A stretch of DNA of 64,000 bases from Saccharopolyspora ipomoeae (GTDB taxonomy: Bacteria > Actinomycetota > Actinomycetes > Mycobacteriales > Pseudonocardiaceae), in assembly GCF_029952525.1 (NCBI RefSeq), contig NZ_JASAOF010000004.1, positions 186,001 through 250,000 on the forward strand, read 5' to 3'. Position numbers and translations under genes: made by a program. The notes beneath the pieces are model-generated. The model had not been told where the DNA came from and did not search any database. It saw nothing but the letters and a program-made list of their open reading frames with translations. Positions 25,787 to 34,917 of the stretch are shown here, piece by piece. Positions within the stretch are counted from its first letter, which is position 1, and every line of letters begins with the position of its first letter.

Positions 25787-26590
25787 TCAGGAGTCCTCGG
25801 GGGCGGTCAGCACCCACGGGCCCTCATCGGTGATGGCGACCGTGTGCTCCCAGTGAGCGGCGCGGGAGCCGTCCTCGGTGACGACGGTCCAGGCGTCGTC
25901 GAGCTCCTCGGTCTCCGCGGTGCCGCCGGTGAGCATCGGCTCGACCGCCAGGCACATGCCCACGCGCAGCTTCGGCCCGCGGCCGGGCTTGCCGAGGTTC
26001 GGCAGGAACGGCTCCATGTGCATCTGGGTGCCGATGCCGTGGCCGCCGTACTCGGCGATGATGCCGTACTCGCGGCCGTCGGCCTTCGCCGCGGCGAGCG
26101 CGGCGGTCTCCACGGCGTGCGAGATGTCGGTGAGCCGGTTGCCCGCGCGCACCTTCTCGATGCCCGCCCACATCGACGCCTCGGTCGCGGCCGACAGCGC
26201 CCGGTCGGCGTCGCTGATCTCGCCGATGGCCAGCGTGACGGCGGAGTCGCCGTGCCAGCCGTCGAGGATCGCGCCGCAGTCGACGGACAGGATGTCGCCC
26301 TCGGAGAGGGTCTCGCGCACCGACGGGATGCCGTGCACGACCTTCTCGTTCAGCGAAGCGCAGATCGAGGCCGGGAAGCCGTGGTAGCCCTTGAACGAGG
26401 GCACCGCGCCCGCGTCGCGGATGACGTGCTCGGCCACGGCGTCGAGCTCGCCGGTGCTGGCGCCCGGCACGGCCTTCTCCCGGACCGCGGCCAGCGCACG
26501 CGCGACGACCAGACCGGCGGCGCGCATCGCCTCGATCTCACCGCGCGACTTGAGCTCGATGCCCTTCCCCCGACGCAACAAGGCACTCAC
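25787..26590 (-). CDS. map: Methionine aminopeptidase, type I
   Basis: 267 residues from the GTG at 26590. Removes the N-terminal Met from nascent proteins. Metal ligands of the pita-bread fold are present: Asp in SVDCGAIL and DGWHGDSAV, His in YGGHGIGT, Glu in VEPML and in WEHTVAI. Downstream of adk in the secY-adk-map order. The ribosome site is weak; extending upstream to 26671 gives a sequence with no family match. Confidence 0.95.
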   Translation of the reverse strand: MSALLRRGKGIELKSRGEIEAMRAAGLVVARALAAVREKAVPGASTGELDAVAEHVIRDAGAVPSFKGYHGFPASICASLNEKVVHGIPSVRETLSEGDILSVDCGAILDGWHGDSAVTLAIGEISDADRALSAATEASMWAGIEKVRAGNRLTDISHAVETAALAAAKADGREYGIIAEYGGHGIGTQMHMEPFLPNLGKPGRGPKLRVGMCLAVEPMLTGGTAETEELDDAWTVVTEDGSRAAHWEHTVAITDEGPWVLTAPEDS

Positions 26591-26660
26591 CTTCGAAGTA
26601 TGTCCAGACGGTGCCGGGTCGCGCCCGGCGGGATGCAAGAAGAAGCTGGTGGAAATGCGA

Positions 26661-26687
26661 CGGCCGGCCACCCGAGGTGACCGGCCG
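26661..26687 (-). terminator. Hairpin between adk and map
   Basis: CGGCCGGCCACC (26661-26672) pairs with 26676-26687 with one mismatch and a CGA loop, 10 bp past the adk stop. No T run, so it may be an attenuator or mRNA-stabilising hairpin rather than a full terminator. Confidence 0.6.
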
Positions 26688-26696
26688 CGCCAACGT

Positions 26697-27248
26697 TCAC
26701 TGGTGGCTGCGCAGCGCTTCCAACGCGCGGCCGGTGATCTCCTCGATCGAGCCCAGGGCGTCGATCTTGATGACCTTGTCCTTGTAGTAGCCCAGGATCG
26801 GCTCGGTCTCCTCGTGGTACACCGCGAGGCGACGCCGGATGACGTCCTCGGTGTCGTCGGAGCGGCCGCGCGCCAGCATGCGCTTGACCAGCTCCTCCTC
26901 CGGGACGTCGAACTGCACGACCGCGGTCAGCTGCAGGTCCTTCTCACCGAGGATGCCGGTGAGCACCTCCGCCTGCGCGGTGTTGCGCGGGTAGCCGTCG
27001 AGCAGGAAACCCCGGGCCGCGTCCTCGTCGCCGAGGCGGTCGCGCACCATCTCGTTGGTGACCTCGTCCGGCACCAGTTCACCGGCGTCCATGTAGCTCT
27101 TGGCCTTCTGGCCGAGCGGCGTGGAGTTGCCGATGTTCGCGCGGAACAGATCTCCGGTGGAGATGTGCGGCACACCGAGCTTCTCGCTGAGCACAGCCGC
27201 CTGGGTACCCTTACCGGCACCGGGCGGGCCGACGAGAACCAATCGCAC
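26697..27248 (-). CDS. adk: Adenylate kinase
   Basis: 183 residues from the GTG at 27248, giving the family start [17 protein letters not shown] with the P-loop GPPGAGKGT at residues 7-15. It interconverts AMP, ADP and [11 protein letters not shown] and the short GRSDD lid are typical of the compact actinobacterial form without a zinc LID. Lies between secY and map, with a 194-bp gap to secY that could hold its own promoter. Confidence 0.96.
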   Translation of the reverse strand: MRLVLVGPPGAGKGTQAAVLSEKLGVPHISTGDLFRANIGNSTPLGQKAKSYMDAGELVPDEVTNEMVRDRLGDEDAARGFLLDGYPRNTAQAEVLTGILGEKDLQLTAVVQFDVPEEELVKRMLARGRSDDTEDVIRRRLAVYHEETEPILGYYKDKVIKIDALGSIEEITGRALEALRSHQ

Positions 27249-27408
27249 CAAGGGTCTGCCTCCGAATCCTCACCATCGCGCGCCAACTGCTGACGAGCTG
27301 CGCCGCGCCGCCCCGGACCGACGGCGCCGCGATCCCAACCACCCTACGCATGGACGGCGGGCGTGCGAACACGCCCATGCGGAAGTGAGCGCAAGGGCAC
27401 GCACGCAG

Positions 27409-27437
27409 GTCCGGGCGTGTGTGGCACACGCCCGGAC
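27409..27437 (-). terminator. Hairpin after secY
   Basis: A perfect 13-bp stem (27409-27421 with 27425-27437, GTCCGGGCGTGTG) and a 3-nt loop, starting 8 bp past the secY stop. It lacks a T tract. Confidence 0.65.
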
Positions 27438-27445
27438 GCTCCAGC

Positions 27446-28759
27446 CTACCGGAGGAAGCCCTCGTACTTGCGCTGCGTGAGCTGGCTCTCGATCTGCTTC
27501 ACGGTGTCGAGGCCCACGTTGACCATGATCAGCACCGCGGTGCCGCCGAACGGGAAGTTCTGGTTCTGGCCCTGACCACCGGTCAAGCCCAGGAAGAACA
27601 TCGGCAGGATCGCCACGATGCCCAGGTACAGCGCACCGGGCAGGGTGATGCGGGAGAGCACGAAGCTCAGGTACTCCGCCGTCGGGCGCCCCGGGCGGAT
27701 GCCGGGGATGAACCCGCCGAACTTCTTCATGTCGTCCGCCCGCTCCTCCGGGTTGAACGTGATCGACACGTAGAAGTAGGCGAAGAAGATGATCAGGAGC
27801 ATGTACAGCAGGATGTGCACCCAGCTGGACGGGTCGACGATGTAGGTCTGCAGGAAGCGCGCCCACCAGCTGTCCTGGTTGCCGGCCAGCTGACCGATCA
27901 GCTGCGGCAGGTACAGCAGCGACGAACCGAAGATGACCGGGATGACACCCGCCTGGTTGACCTTCAGCGGCAGGTAGGTCGACGTCCCGCCGTACATCCG
28001 ACGGCCGATCATGCGCTTGGCGTACTGCACCGGGATCCGGCGCTGCGCCTGCTCGATGAAGACCACCGTGGCGATGATCGCGACCGCGAACAGGCAGATC
28101 ATCGCGAACACCAGCGGACCGTGCGAGGTCAGGATGTTGCCGCCCTCGGCCGGGATGCGCGAAGCGATCGAGACGAAGATCAGCAGCGACATGCCGTTGC
28201 CGATGCCGCGCTCGGTGATCAGCTCGCCCATCCACATCAGGATGGCGGCACCCGCGGTCATGACGACCACGATCGTGATCAGGTTCAGCACGGAGTCGTC
28301 CGGGATCGGCGAGACCGAGCAGCCCTGGAACAGCTGCCCGCGCACCGCGAGCGCGACGATGCCGGTGCCCTGCAGGATCGCCAGCGCGATCGTCAGGTAC
28401 CGGGTGTACTGGGTGAGCTTGGCCTGGCCGGACTGGCCTTCCTTCTTCAGCTGCTCGAAGCGCGGGATGACCACCTGCAGCAGCTGGATGATGATGCTCG
28501 CCGTGATGTAGGGCATGATGCCCAGCGACAGCACCGACAGCTGCAGCAGCGCGCCGCCGCTGAAGAGGGTGAGCAGTGAGTACACGCTCTGGGCGCCGCT
28601 GCCCTGAATCTGCTCGATGCACTGCTGGATGTTGGGGTACGACACACCGGGCGACGGGATCGTCGCGCCGAGGCGGTACAGCACCACCATTCCCAGCGTG
28701 AACAGGATCTTGCGGCGCAGGTCCGGCGTTGCCAGAGCCGAGCGGAAGGCGCCGAGCAC
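27446..28759 (-). CDS. secY: Preprotein translocase subunit SecY
   Basis: 437 residues with ten hydrophobic helices, the channel of the Sec translocon. GTG at 28759 is preferred because AGGAGG lies 5 nt upstream and the product then begins MLGAFRSALATPDLRRKI, as in other actinobacteria. FNPEERADDMKKFGGFIPGIRPG near residue 340-360 is the conserved cytosolic loop that contacts SecA/ribosome. Normally directly after rplO; here separated from it by about 2.5 kb of secreted-protein genes. Confidence 0.97.
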   Translation of the reverse strand: MLGAFRSALATPDLRRKILFTLGMVVLYRLGATIPSPGVSYPNIQQCIEQIQGSGAQSVYSLLTLFSGGALLQLSVLSLGIMPYITASIIIQLLQVVIPRFEQLKKEGQSGQAKLTQYTRYLTIALAILQGTGIVALAVRGQLFQGCSVSPIPDDSVLNLITIVVVMTAGAAILMWMGELITERGIGNGMSLLIFVSIASRIPAEGGNILTSHGPLVFAMICLFAVAIIATVVFIEQAQRRIPVQYAKRMIGRRMYGGTSTYLPLKVNQAGVIPVIFGSSLLYLPQLIGQLAGNQDSWWARFLQTYIVDPSSWVHILLYMLLIIFFAYFYVSITFNPEERADDMKKFGGFIPGIRPGRPTAEYLSFVLSRITLPGALYLGIVAILPMFFLGLTGGQGQNQNFPFGGTAVLIMVNVGLDTVKQIESQLTQRKYEGFLR

Positions 28760-28962
28760 GCGAACCTCCTGTACGCGAGCCGGTCGGAACCGGCCGGAAA
28801 ACAAGCGGCCGGCTTCGCCAGCCGGCACGGCGGGAAACTCCATGGACAAGGGCCGTGGTCACCCACGGCACTACCGCGCGACTTTAGCAGGCCGCGAGGT
28901 GGATACGGACAGCGACCGAACCCTCACGACGATCAACGTTTCGCAACATCGCCGCCCAACAG

Positions 28963-28994
28963 CGGCAACCGCGCCCGGTTCGGCGCGGTTGCCG
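28963..28994 (-). terminator. Terminator-like hairpin downstream of the secreted paralogue
   Basis: CGGCAACCGCGCC (28963-28975) pairs perfectly with 28982-28994, loop CGGTTC. It lies 70 bp past the stop of the gene at 29064 and would separate that unit from secY. Confidence 0.7.
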
Positions 28995-29024
28995 TTATTC
29001 ACAGGGTGACCTGCGGTGTTCCGG

Positions 29025-29058
29025 GGCGGGGGAAGTTCCCGCGAGAACGTCCCCCGCC
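29025..29058. repeat. Diverged Family A palindrome
   Basis: GGCGGGGGAAG...GTCCCCCGCC arms pair over 34 bp with two mismatches; the centre is TTCCCGCGAGAA instead of TTTTCATGAAAA. The outer arms keep the GGGGAAG character of the family. Confidence 0.7.
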
Positions 29059-29063
29059 TCGGA

Positions 29064-29663
29064 TCAACCGCAGTGGGCGGCCTTCTCGTCGTCGGTCATC
29101 GGGCGTGTCGACTGCGTGACCGTGCCTCCCTGGTCGTCGGCCGGGCCGCTGGCCTCGAAGTCCTTGACGTACCAGATGTAGTGGTCGTAGAACTTGTCCT
29201 CGAAGTGCAGCTCGTAAGTGCCCTTGGCCTTCTGCATCTTCGACCCGTGGTAGACCTGCCCGACCTCACCGGGACGCACCGTGACGAAGGTCGTCTGCGA
29301 CTCGGTGTGCTCGGAACGCCACTCGTGACCGTACGTGGCCTTGAAGGTCACCTTGAACACCTCGCCGAAGCTGGTGCTCATCGACAGACCGACGCTGTTG
29401 CTCTCCGCGGTGCTGTCGGACCAGGCGACGCTCATCATCTGCTCCTTGTCGGTGCAGTTGAAGACCGGAGCGCCCACCTCCTCCGAGGTGTTCTGGTAGT
29501 ACTCCACCTCTCCCTCCGGGTGGAACACGCAGCTGTCGGTGCCGTTGTCGCACTTCTCCAGCAGCTCCCGTACCGTGGGCTCGTCCGCCGCCGCGGCCGG
29601 CGGGGCCAGCAGCAGCGCCGCCCCGATCACCGACGCGCAGCTCATCGCGATGCGCTTGTTCAT
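29064..29663 (-). CDS. Secreted protein, aerolysin-like candidate, paralogue 1
   Basis: 199 residues from the ATG at 29663 (AGAGG 7 nt upstream). A signal peptide ends near APPAAAADEP. The mature part shares a conserved block with the next gene: PTVRELLEKCDNGTDSC, then a Ser/Thr-rich amphipathic run (SNSVGLSMSTSFGEVF), then W and ESQTTFV, then YELHFEDKF.DHYIWYVKDFEA. Alternating Ser/Thr strands around a W...TES.T core recall aerolysin/ETX-type pore-forming folds, but this is inference from pattern only. Four Cys in the mature chain suggest two disulfides. Role outside the cell is unknown. Confidence 0.6.
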   Translation of the reverse strand: MNKRIAMSCASVIGAALLLAPPAAAADEPTVRELLEKCDNGTDSCVFHPEGEVEYYQNTSEEVGAPVFNCTDKEQMMSVAWSDSTAESNSVGLSMSTSFGEVFKVTFKATYGHEWRSEHTESQTTFVTVRPGEVGQVYHGSKMQKAKGTYELHFEDKFYDHYIWYVKDFEASGPADDQGGTVTQSTRPMTDDEKAAHCG

Positions 29664-29714
29664 CGAGTTCCTCTCGATCGGCTTCCCGTTCCAGACTCGC
29701 GCCCCGAGGGATGA

Positions 29715-29758
29715 CCGGAACACGGCCGTAATCGGGTGACGGAATACGGCCGTATTCC
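29715..29758. repeat. Family C repeat pair
   Basis: CCGGAACACGGCCGTAATC (29715-29733) and the perfect 18-bp palindrome GGAATACGGCCGTATTCC (29741-29758) match, in reverse, the repeat unit at 867-962. They lie between the two secreted paralogues. Confidence 0.85.
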
Positions 29759-29781
29759 GGTCGTCCCGTGCGGGCGGACGG

Positions 29782-30435
29782 TCACGGGCAGGCGTTGACC
29801 TCGTCCTCGGTCATGTCGCGGGTGTGCTGGCTGACGGCCGACGAGGAGTCCTCGGCGGGCCCGGTCGCCTCGAAGTCGTTGACGTACCAGATGTAGTGGT
29901 CGTGGAACTTGTCCTCGAAGTGCAACTCGTAGGTGCCGCGGACCTTCTGCATCTGCGCCGCCCGCTCGACCCAGCCGACCTGGTGCGAGCTCGTGTCCAC
30001 GAACGTCGACTGCGATTCGGTGTGCGACTCCTCCCAGGTGTGCTGGAAGGTCTGCTCGTAGCTGACCGCGAAGACCTTCCCGAACCCGGCCTCGGTCGTC
30101 ATCGACAGCCCGACGCTGTTGCTCTGCGACGTGGTGTCCGACCAGGTCACGTTGTGCCGCTGGTCGTCCGGCGTGCAGTTGTAGACCGGGTCGCCGACCT
30201 GCTTGGCGTCGGCGGTGAAGTACTCCGGCTCACCTGCCGGGTGGAACACGCAGCTGTCGGTGCCGTTGTCGCACTTCTCCAGCAGCTCGCGCACCGTCGG
30301 GTCCTCGGCGGCGTGCACCCCGCGGGCGTTGATCACGCCGGCGTCCTCCGCGGTGGCGGTCGCGGTGGCGGGGGTGACCAGCGCGCCGAGCACGCTCGCC
30401 GAGGCCACCAGGGTGCGGATCGTTCGTGCCTGCAT
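29782..30435 (-). CDS. Secreted protein, aerolysin-like candidate, paralogue 2
   Basis: 217 residues, ATG at 30435, signal peptide ending around residues 28-30 (ATATATAEDA). Over most of its length it matches paralogue 1: PTVRELLEKCDNGTDSC is identical, NSVGLSM, ESHTESQSTFVD and YELHFEDKFHDHYIWYVNDFEA nearly so. A tandem duplicate with diverged middle. A crystallin-like secreted gene is 12 bp upstream, so all may be one secreted unit. Function not known. Confidence 0.6.
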   Translation of the reverse strand: MQARTIRTLVASASVLGALVTPATATATAEDAGVINARGVHAAEDPTVRELLEKCDNGTDSCVFHPAGEPEYFTADAKQVGDPVYNCTPDDQRHNVTWSDTTSQSNSVGLSMTTEAGFGKVFAVSYEQTFQHTWEESHTESQSTFVDTSSHQVGWVERAAQMQKVRGTYELHFEDKFHDHYIWYVNDFEATGPAEDSSSAVSQHTRDMTEDEVNACP

Positions 30436-30447
30436 GGCGGAATCCCC

Positions 30448-30930
30448 TCAGCTCAGACCGACGGACTGGGTGCGGTCGTTCATCATCGAACCGACGTCGG
30501 GCGTGTTCTCGTCGAACGGCCCGTCGCGCTCACCGCCGAGGTCCGGCTCGGGGTACAGCCAGATCCAGCACCCGCCCCACGGCTGGACCGACGAGACCGT
30601 GTTCTTCCAGTCGTCGGGCAGGTTGATCTGGAAGTTGACGACGCCGTCCTTCTCGCACATGTCGGAGCCGTAGACGGTGAAACTGCCGCCGCCGTAGTTC
30701 GGGTCGGCGAACAAGGTCGCCTGGATGACGTCGCCGCGCGCGTCCCGCGACTGCGCGGTGGCCTCGGCCAGCGTCGCGAAGCACCGGGTCTCGCCGGTGC
30801 TGAAGTGGTAGCTGCAGTGCGGCGGGGCCGCCTGGCCGTTCGCCTGCGCCACCGCCGCTCCCGGGACGACCGCGGCCAACACCGCGACGATCATCAGAAC
30901 GGCACGCCGTCCCACCTGTCGTGGTCGCAT
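30448..30930 (-). CDS. Secreted beta/gamma-crystallin-like protein
   Basis: 160 residues, ATG at 30930 with GGAGGAG upstream, signal peptide ending near AAVAQANG. The mature part carries crystallin-type Greek-key signatures (LFADPNYGGGSFTVYG and WLYPEPDLGGERDG) with four Cys, like peptidase-inhibitor family I36 proteins of streptomycetes. An extracellular inhibitor or calcium-binding role is possible but unproven. First gene of the secreted trio that separates rplO from secY. Confidence 0.7.
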   Translation of the reverse strand: MRPRQVGRRAVLMIVAVLAAVVPGAAVAQANGQAAPPHCSYHFSTGETRCFATLAEATAQSRDARGDVIQATLFADPNYGGGSFTVYGSDMCEKDGVVNFQINLPDDWKNTVSSVQPWGGCWIWLYPEPDLGGERDGPFDENTPDVGSMMNDRTQSVGLS

Positions 30931-31277
30931 CGCCGTCGCTCCTCCCTCGATTGATCAAGCGCCGTCCGGTCGGAACGGCGCCGATCAAGCTAGGGAGTCC
31001 TGTGATGGCGGCAACACCCACGAAAAGGAGCCGTGGCAGCCCACTTTCGCTTGAAACTCATCGGCGCAGCCGCTTGGACCGGCCGGATGCCCCGGAACTC
31101 GCGCATCTCGGGGCCGCGGAACTCGCGATCCGGCTAAGTGAACTGCCCAGGGTGATGTGCCGGGTGCGCAGCGTATCCCGACTGGGAACCAGTGGGAATC
31201 AGCGGAAAGGAGGGGGATGAACGGGAAAAGAAAAGACCCGCCACCCCGAGGGGTGGCGGGTCTTCCCGTGAGCTGGA
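30931..31277. other. Spacer between rplO and the secreted trio
   Basis: No gene. Its right end holds the terminator of the spc operon (31233-31264); the left end should hold the promoter of the crystallin-like gene. Confidence 0.6.
31233..31264 (-). terminator. Terminator of the spc operon after rplO
   Basis: AAGACCCGCCACCCC (31233-31247) pairs with 31250-31264. On the minus strand it is followed by TTTTCTTTTCCC. A clean rho-independent terminator, 14 bp past the rplO stop. Confidence 0.92.
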
Positions 31278-31727
31278 TCAGCGCTCGATCTTGGTGACCG
31301 AACCGCCGGCGGCGGTGATCTTCTCCTGAGCGCTACCGGTGAAGGCGTGAGCGGTGACGTCCAGCTTGACGCCCTCCAGGTCCCCGTCGCCGAGGATCTT
31401 CACCAGTTCGTTCTTCTTGACCAGGCCCTTGGCGACGAGCTCGTCGAAACCGACGGTGCCGCCCTCCGGGAACGCCTGGGCCAGCTTGCCGAGGTTCACA
31501 CCCTGGTACTCGGTGCGGAAGCGGTTCTTGAAGCCCTTGAGCTTCGGGAGCCGCATGTGGATCGGCATCTGCCCACCCTCGAAACGAGGGGAGACGGTCT
31601 TGCGGGCCTTCGTGCCCTTGGTACCGCGACCGGCGGTCTTGCCCTTGGAGGCCTCACCGCGGCCGACGCGGATCTTGTCGCGCTTGGCACCGGGGGCCGG
31701 ACGCAGGTCGTGCAGTTTGATGACCAT
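31278..31727 (-). CDS. rplO: 50S ribosomal protein L15
   Basis: 149 residues with the Gly/Lys/Arg-rich N-terminal extension ([17 protein letters not shown]) that threads into the 50S core and the C-terminal globular part. Last gene of the spc operon here, 1 bp after rpmD; a terminator follows. Confidence 0.97.
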   Translation of the reverse strand: MVIKLHDLRPAPGAKRDKIRVGRGEASKGKTAGRGTKGTKARKTVSPRFEGGQMPIHMRLPKLKGFKNRFRTEYQGVNLGKLAQAFPEGGTVGFDELVAKGLVKKNELVKILGDGDLEGVKLDVTAHAFTGSAQEKITAAGGSVTKIER

Positions 31728-31728
31728 G

Positions 31729-31911
31729 TCAGTCGACCTCCTCGACCGTCACCAGGTGACGGACGGCGTTGACCATGCCGCGCACGTTCGAGTCATCCGG
31801 GCGCACCACGGACTGACGGATCTTGCGCAGACCGAGGCTGCGCATGGTGTCGCGCTGGTTCTGCTTGGTGCCGACCAGCCCGCGCACCTGAGTGATCTTG
31901 AGCTGAGCCAT
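31729..31911 (-). CDS. rpmD: 50S ribosomal protein L30
   Basis: 60 residues from the ATG at 31911 ([20 protein letters not shown]), 5 bp after the rpsE stop. The LKITQVR...G and [18 protein letters not shown] segments are diagnostic. Readings that start further upstream are an overlapping frame of rpsE. Confidence 0.96.
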   Translation of the reverse strand: MAQLKITQVRGLVGTKQNQRDTMRSLGLRKIRQSVVRPDDSNVRGMVNAVRHLVTVEEVD

Positions 31912-31916
31912 GACGA

Positions 31917-32528
31917 TCAGACCCCCTGCCCGGCAGCGCGTGCCCGCATGATGAACGCCGGAGCGACATCTTCCAGCGGCAGGCCGCGACGAGCCGCGAC
32001 CTCCTCCGGACGCTGCAGCTGCTTCAGGGCGTCCACCGTGGCGTGCACGATGTTGATCGGGTTGTCCGAGCCCAGCGACTTGCTCAGCACGTCGTGGATG
32101 CCGGCGCACTCCAGCACCGCGCGCACCGGGCCACCGGCGATGACACCGGTACCGGCGCTCGCCGGACGCAGCAGCACGACGCCCGCGGCGTCCTCGCCCT
32201 GCACCGGGTGGGTGATGGTGCCGCCCAGGCGCGGGACGCGGAAGAAGTTCTTCTTCGCCTCCTCGACGCCCTTGGCGATGGCCGCGGGAACTTCCTTGGC
32301 CTTGCCGTAGCCGACGCCGACCACGCCGTCACCGTCGCCGACGACGACGAGAGCGGTGAAGCTGAAGCGCCGACCACCCTTGACGACCTTCGCGACGCGG
32401 TTGATGGTCACGACACGTTCGAACTGCGGGGTCTTCTCTTGGGCCGCCCCGCCACGGCCGCCGTCGCGGCGGTCCCGGCGGTCCTTGCCGCCGGACTCCC
32501 CGCCTTCACGCCGAGTGCGTCCAGGCAT
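31917..32528 (-). CDS. rpsE: 30S ribosomal protein S5
   Basis: 203 residues. An added charged N-terminus (about 30 residues, Arg/Gly/Asp-rich) precedes the dsRBD-like domain ([23 protein letters not shown]) and the second domain with [14 protein letters not shown]5 is at the mRNA entry and guards decoding accuracy. The loop VVKGGRR, where spectinomycin-resistance changes occur in other bacteria, looks ordinary. Confidence 0.97.
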   Translation of the reverse strand: MPGRTRREGGESGGKDRRDRRDGGRGGAAQEKTPQFERVVTINRVAKVVKGGRRFSFTALVVVGDGDGVVGVGYGKAKEVPAAIAKGVEEAKKNFFRVPRLGGTITHPVQGEDAAGVVLLRPASAGTGVIAGGPVRAVLECAGIHDVLSKSLGSDNPINIVHATVDALKQLQRPEEVAARRGLPLEDVAPAFIMRARAAGQGV

Positions 32529-32563
32529 CAGGCGTCCCTTCCAGTCTCGTTCTTACGCACTTG

Positions 32564-32962
32564 TCAGAACTCCAGTCCGCCGTCACGGGCGGCGTCGGCC
32601 AGAGCGGCGACGCGACCGTGGTAGGCGTTGCCGCCGCGGTCGAACACGACCTTCTCGACACCGGCGTCCTTGGCCCGGGCGGCGACGAGCTCGCCGACCT
32701 TGGTGGCCACGGCCTTCTTGTCACCCTCGAAGCCGCGGAGCTCGGACTCCAGGCTCGTGGCCGAGGCCACGGTGAAGCCCTTGGTGTCGTCGATGACCTG
32801 CGCGGTGATGTTGCGCAGCGACCGGGTGACGACCAGACGCGGGCGCTCGGCGGTGCCCAGGATCTTCTTCCGGAGGCGCGTGTGACGCTTGGCGCGGGAG
32901 AGCCGACGCTTGGTCGAGATGTCCTTGCCAACCGGCTTGCGCTTGGTAGCTGTCTCGCTCAT
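32564..32962 (-). CDS. rplR: 50S ribosomal protein L18
   Basis: 132 residues from the ATG at 32962; a GTG at 32968 would overlap the rplF stop. L18 binds 5S rRNA. The basic N-terminus ([19 protein letters not shown]) and closing [19 protein letters not shown] segment identify it. 2 bp after rplF. Confidence 0.96.
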   Translation of the reverse strand: MSETATKRKPVGKDISTKRRLSRAKRHTRLRKKILGTAERPRLVVTRSLRNITAQVIDDTKGFTVASATSLESELRGFEGDKKAVATKVGELVAARAKDAGVEKVVFDRGGNAYHGRVAALADAARDGGLEF

Positions 32963-32964
32963 GG

Positions 32965-33504
32965 TCACTTACCCGTCTTTCCGACCTTGCGGCGGATGGT
33001 CTCACCCGCGTACCGGACACCCTTGCCCTTGTACGGGTCGGGCTTGCGCAGCTTGCGGATACGAGCCGCGATCTCGCCGACCAGCTGCTTGTCGATGCCC
33101 TTGACCGAAAGCTTGGTCGGGCCGTCGACCGCGAACTGGATGCCGTCCGGCGGCTCGATCACGATGGGGTGGCTGTAGCCGAGGGAGAACTCGAGGTTCG
33201 ATCCCTTCAGCAGCACGCGGTAACCGACGCCCTGGATCTCCAGATCCTTCTGGTATCCCTGGCTGACGCCGATCACCATGTTGTTGACGAGGGTCCGGGT
33301 CAGCCCGTGCAGGGACCGGCTCTCCCGCTCGTCGTCCGGGCGCTTGACCAGCACCGCGCCGTCCTCGTCCTTCTCGACGACGATCGGCTCGCGGACCTGG
33401 TGGGCAAGCTCGCCCTTGGGGCCCTTCACGGTCACCGCCTGGCCGTCGATGTTCACCTCGACGCCGGAGGGGACGGTGATCGGCAGCTTTCCGATGCGCG
33501 ACAT
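32965..33504 (-). CDS. rplF: 50S ribosomal protein L6
   Basis: 179 residues, [17 protein letters not shown] at the start and [14 protein letters not shown] near the end. Two related folds that bind 23S helix 97 near the factor-binding site. 16 bp after rpsH. Confidence 0.97.
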   Translation of the reverse strand: MSRIGKLPITVPSGVEVNIDGQAVTVKGPKGELAHQVREPIVVEKDEDGAVLVKRPDDERESRSLHGLTRTLVNNMVIGVSQGYQKDLEIQGVGYRVLLKGSNLEFSLGYSHPIVIEPPDGIQFAVDGPTKLSVKGIDKQLVGEIAARIRKLRKPDPYKGKGVRYAGETIRRKVGKTGK

Positions 33505-33520
33505 GGCCGCTCCTCCTCCC

Positions 33521-33919
33521 TTACCAGACGTAGGCGAGGACTTCCCCGCCCACGCCCTTCTTCATGGCCTGCCGGTCGGTCACGAGACCGCCGGAGGTCG
33601 AGATGATGGCGACGCCCAGACCACCGAGAACCTTGGGCAGGTTCGTGGACTTGGCGTAGACCCGCAGACCGGGCTTGGAGACCCGGCGCAGGCCCGCGAT
33701 GCTCCGCTCGCGGTTCGGGCCGTACTTCAGCTCGACGACGAGGTTCTTGTGGGTGTCCCCGTCCTCGACGCGGGAGCCGGCGACGTAGCCCTCCCGCTTG
33801 AGGATCTCGGCGATGTTCGCCTTCAGCTTGGAGTGCGGCATCACGACCTCGTCGTGGTATGCCGAGTTTCCGTTGCGCAGACGCGTCAGCATGTCTGCGA
33901 TCGGATCGGTCATCGTCAT
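33521..33919 (-). CDS. rpsH: 30S ribosomal protein S8
   Basis: 132 residues, start ATG at 33919 ([17 protein letters not shown]), with an alternative ATG two codons on that has the better-spaced ribosome site. The C-terminal [20 protein letters not shown] is diagnostic. S8 binds 16S helix 21 and in many bacteria represses the spc operon. Separated from rpsZ by 243 bp containing a hairpin. Confidence 0.97.
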   Translation of the reverse strand: MTMTDPIADMLTRLRNGNSAYHDEVVMPHSKLKANIAEILKREGYVAGSRVEDGDTHKNLVVELKYGPNRERSIAGLRRVSKPGLRVYAKSTNLPKVLGGLGVAIISTSGGLVTDRQAMKKGVGGEVLAYVW

Positions 33920-34097
33920 GACCTGCTCAACCTTTCTCGTCTGGTTCCGATGAGCCCGGACCGGTCACGCCCTGCGGGCGGACGTCTCGGCTCTGGCCTG
34001 GACGAAGTCGGGGCCTCCCGCCACGGTGACGGAGCCCTTTTTGCAGTCGTGCACGAGCACGGCTCGCGTGCGGAGCGTGGGCATCAGCCCTGGTAGC

Positions 34098-34156
34098 GCC
34101 TGCTTCAGGGTAAAGGCCGCCGATTCGCACCGGACAACCGGGACCCTGAAGCAGGC
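34098..34156 (-). promoter_or_regulatory. Hairpin in the rpsZ-rpsH spacer
   Basis: GCCTGCTTCAGGG (34098-34110) is the exact reverse complement of 34144-34156, with a 33-nt loop, starting 7 bp past the rpsZ stop. The unusually long spacer and strong stem suggest attenuation, RNA processing or an S8 binding site. Confidence 0.65.
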
Positions 34157-34162
34157 ATCACG

Positions 34163-34348
34163 TCACCAGGAGGACTTGCTCACGCCGGGCAGCTCGCCCG
34201 CGTGCGCCATCTCGCGGAAGCAGACGCGGCACAGACCGAACTTGCGGAAGACCGAACGCGGACGTCCGCACTTCTGGCAGCGGGTGTAACCGCGAACCTT
34301 GAACTTCGGCTTCTGGGCCGCCTTGTGAACCAGCGCCTTCTTCGCCAT
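34163..34348 (-). CDS. rpsZ: 30S ribosomal protein S14, zinc type
   Basis: 61 residues with four Cys at 24, 27, 40 and 43 (RCQKCGR and LCRVCF), the zinc-binding short S14 form. Conserved end [11 protein letters not shown]. 3 bp after rplE. A zinc-free paralogue would be elsewhere if present. Confidence 0.97.
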   Translation of the reverse strand: MAKKALVHKAAQKPKFKVRGYTRCQKCGRPRSVFRKFGLCRVCFREMAHAGELPGVSKSSW

Positions 34349-34351
34349 CGC

Positions 34352-34915
34352 TCAGTTCTCCTTGAACGGGAAGCCCAGGTGCTTCAGCAGCGCCCGGCCC
34401 TCTTCATCGTTGGTGGCAGTGGTAACGACGGTGATGTCCATGCCTCGCGGACGGTCGATCGAGTCGGGGTCGATCTCGTGGAACATCGACTGCTCGTTGA
34501 GGCCGAACGTGTAGTTGCCCCTGCCGTCGAACTGCTTCGGCGAAAGACCGCGGAAGTCACGGATGCGCGGCAGCGCGATGGTGACCAGGCGGTCCAGGAA
34601 CTCCCACATGCGGTCGCCGCGCAGGGTCACCCGCGCGCCGATCGGCTGGCCCTCACGCAGCTTGAACTGCGCGATGGACTTGCGGGCCCGACGAACCTCG
34701 GGCTTCTGGCCGGTGATGGCGGTGAGGTCGCGGACCGCGCCCTCGATCAGCTTGCTGTCCCGCGCGGCGTCGCCAACACCCATGTTGACCACGACCTTGA
34801 CCGCGCCCGGCACCTGCATGGCGTTGGCGTAGTTGAACTCCTCGTTCAACGCCGAGCGGATCTCTTCGCGGTACCGGGTCTTGAGCCGGGGGACGATCTT
34901 CTCAGCAGTGGTCAT
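34352..34915 (-). CDS. rplE: 50S ribosomal protein L5
   Basis: 187 residues with [11 protein letters not shown] near residue 40 and the closing [18 protein letters not shown] and [10 protein letters not shown] segments. L5 holds 5S rRNA and meets the P-site tRNA and S13. 2 bp after rplX. Confidence 0.97.
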   Translation of the reverse strand: MTTAEKIVPRLKTRYREEIRSALNEEFNYANAMQVPGAVKVVVNMGVGDAARDSKLIEGAVRDLTAITGQKPEVRRARKSIAQFKLREGQPIGARVTLRGDRMWEFLDRLVTIALPRIRDFRGLSPKQFDGRGNYTFGLNEQSMFHEIDPDSIDRPRGMDITVVTTATNDEEGRALLKHLGFPFKEN

Positions 34916-34917
34916 GA

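Larger units (their letters stand above)
28760..29063. other. secY leader and spacer
   Basis: No gene. GCCGGCT (28808-28814) pairs with 28820-28826 in the secY leader; a 13-bp terminator-like stem lies at 28963-28994; a diverged Family A palindrome lies at 29025-29058 (two mismatches, core GTTCCCGCGAGAAC). The secY promoter should be within the first 200 bp. Confidence 0.6.

Noticed and set aside
25733..26680. Plus-strand frame starting inside a Family A palindrome
   Set aside because: Antisense to map; the apparent MKTS start arises from the palindrome core.
31005..31220. Plus-strand peptide frame upstream of the spc terminator
   Set aside because: No ribosome site, no conservation visible, and it ends in the terminator region.
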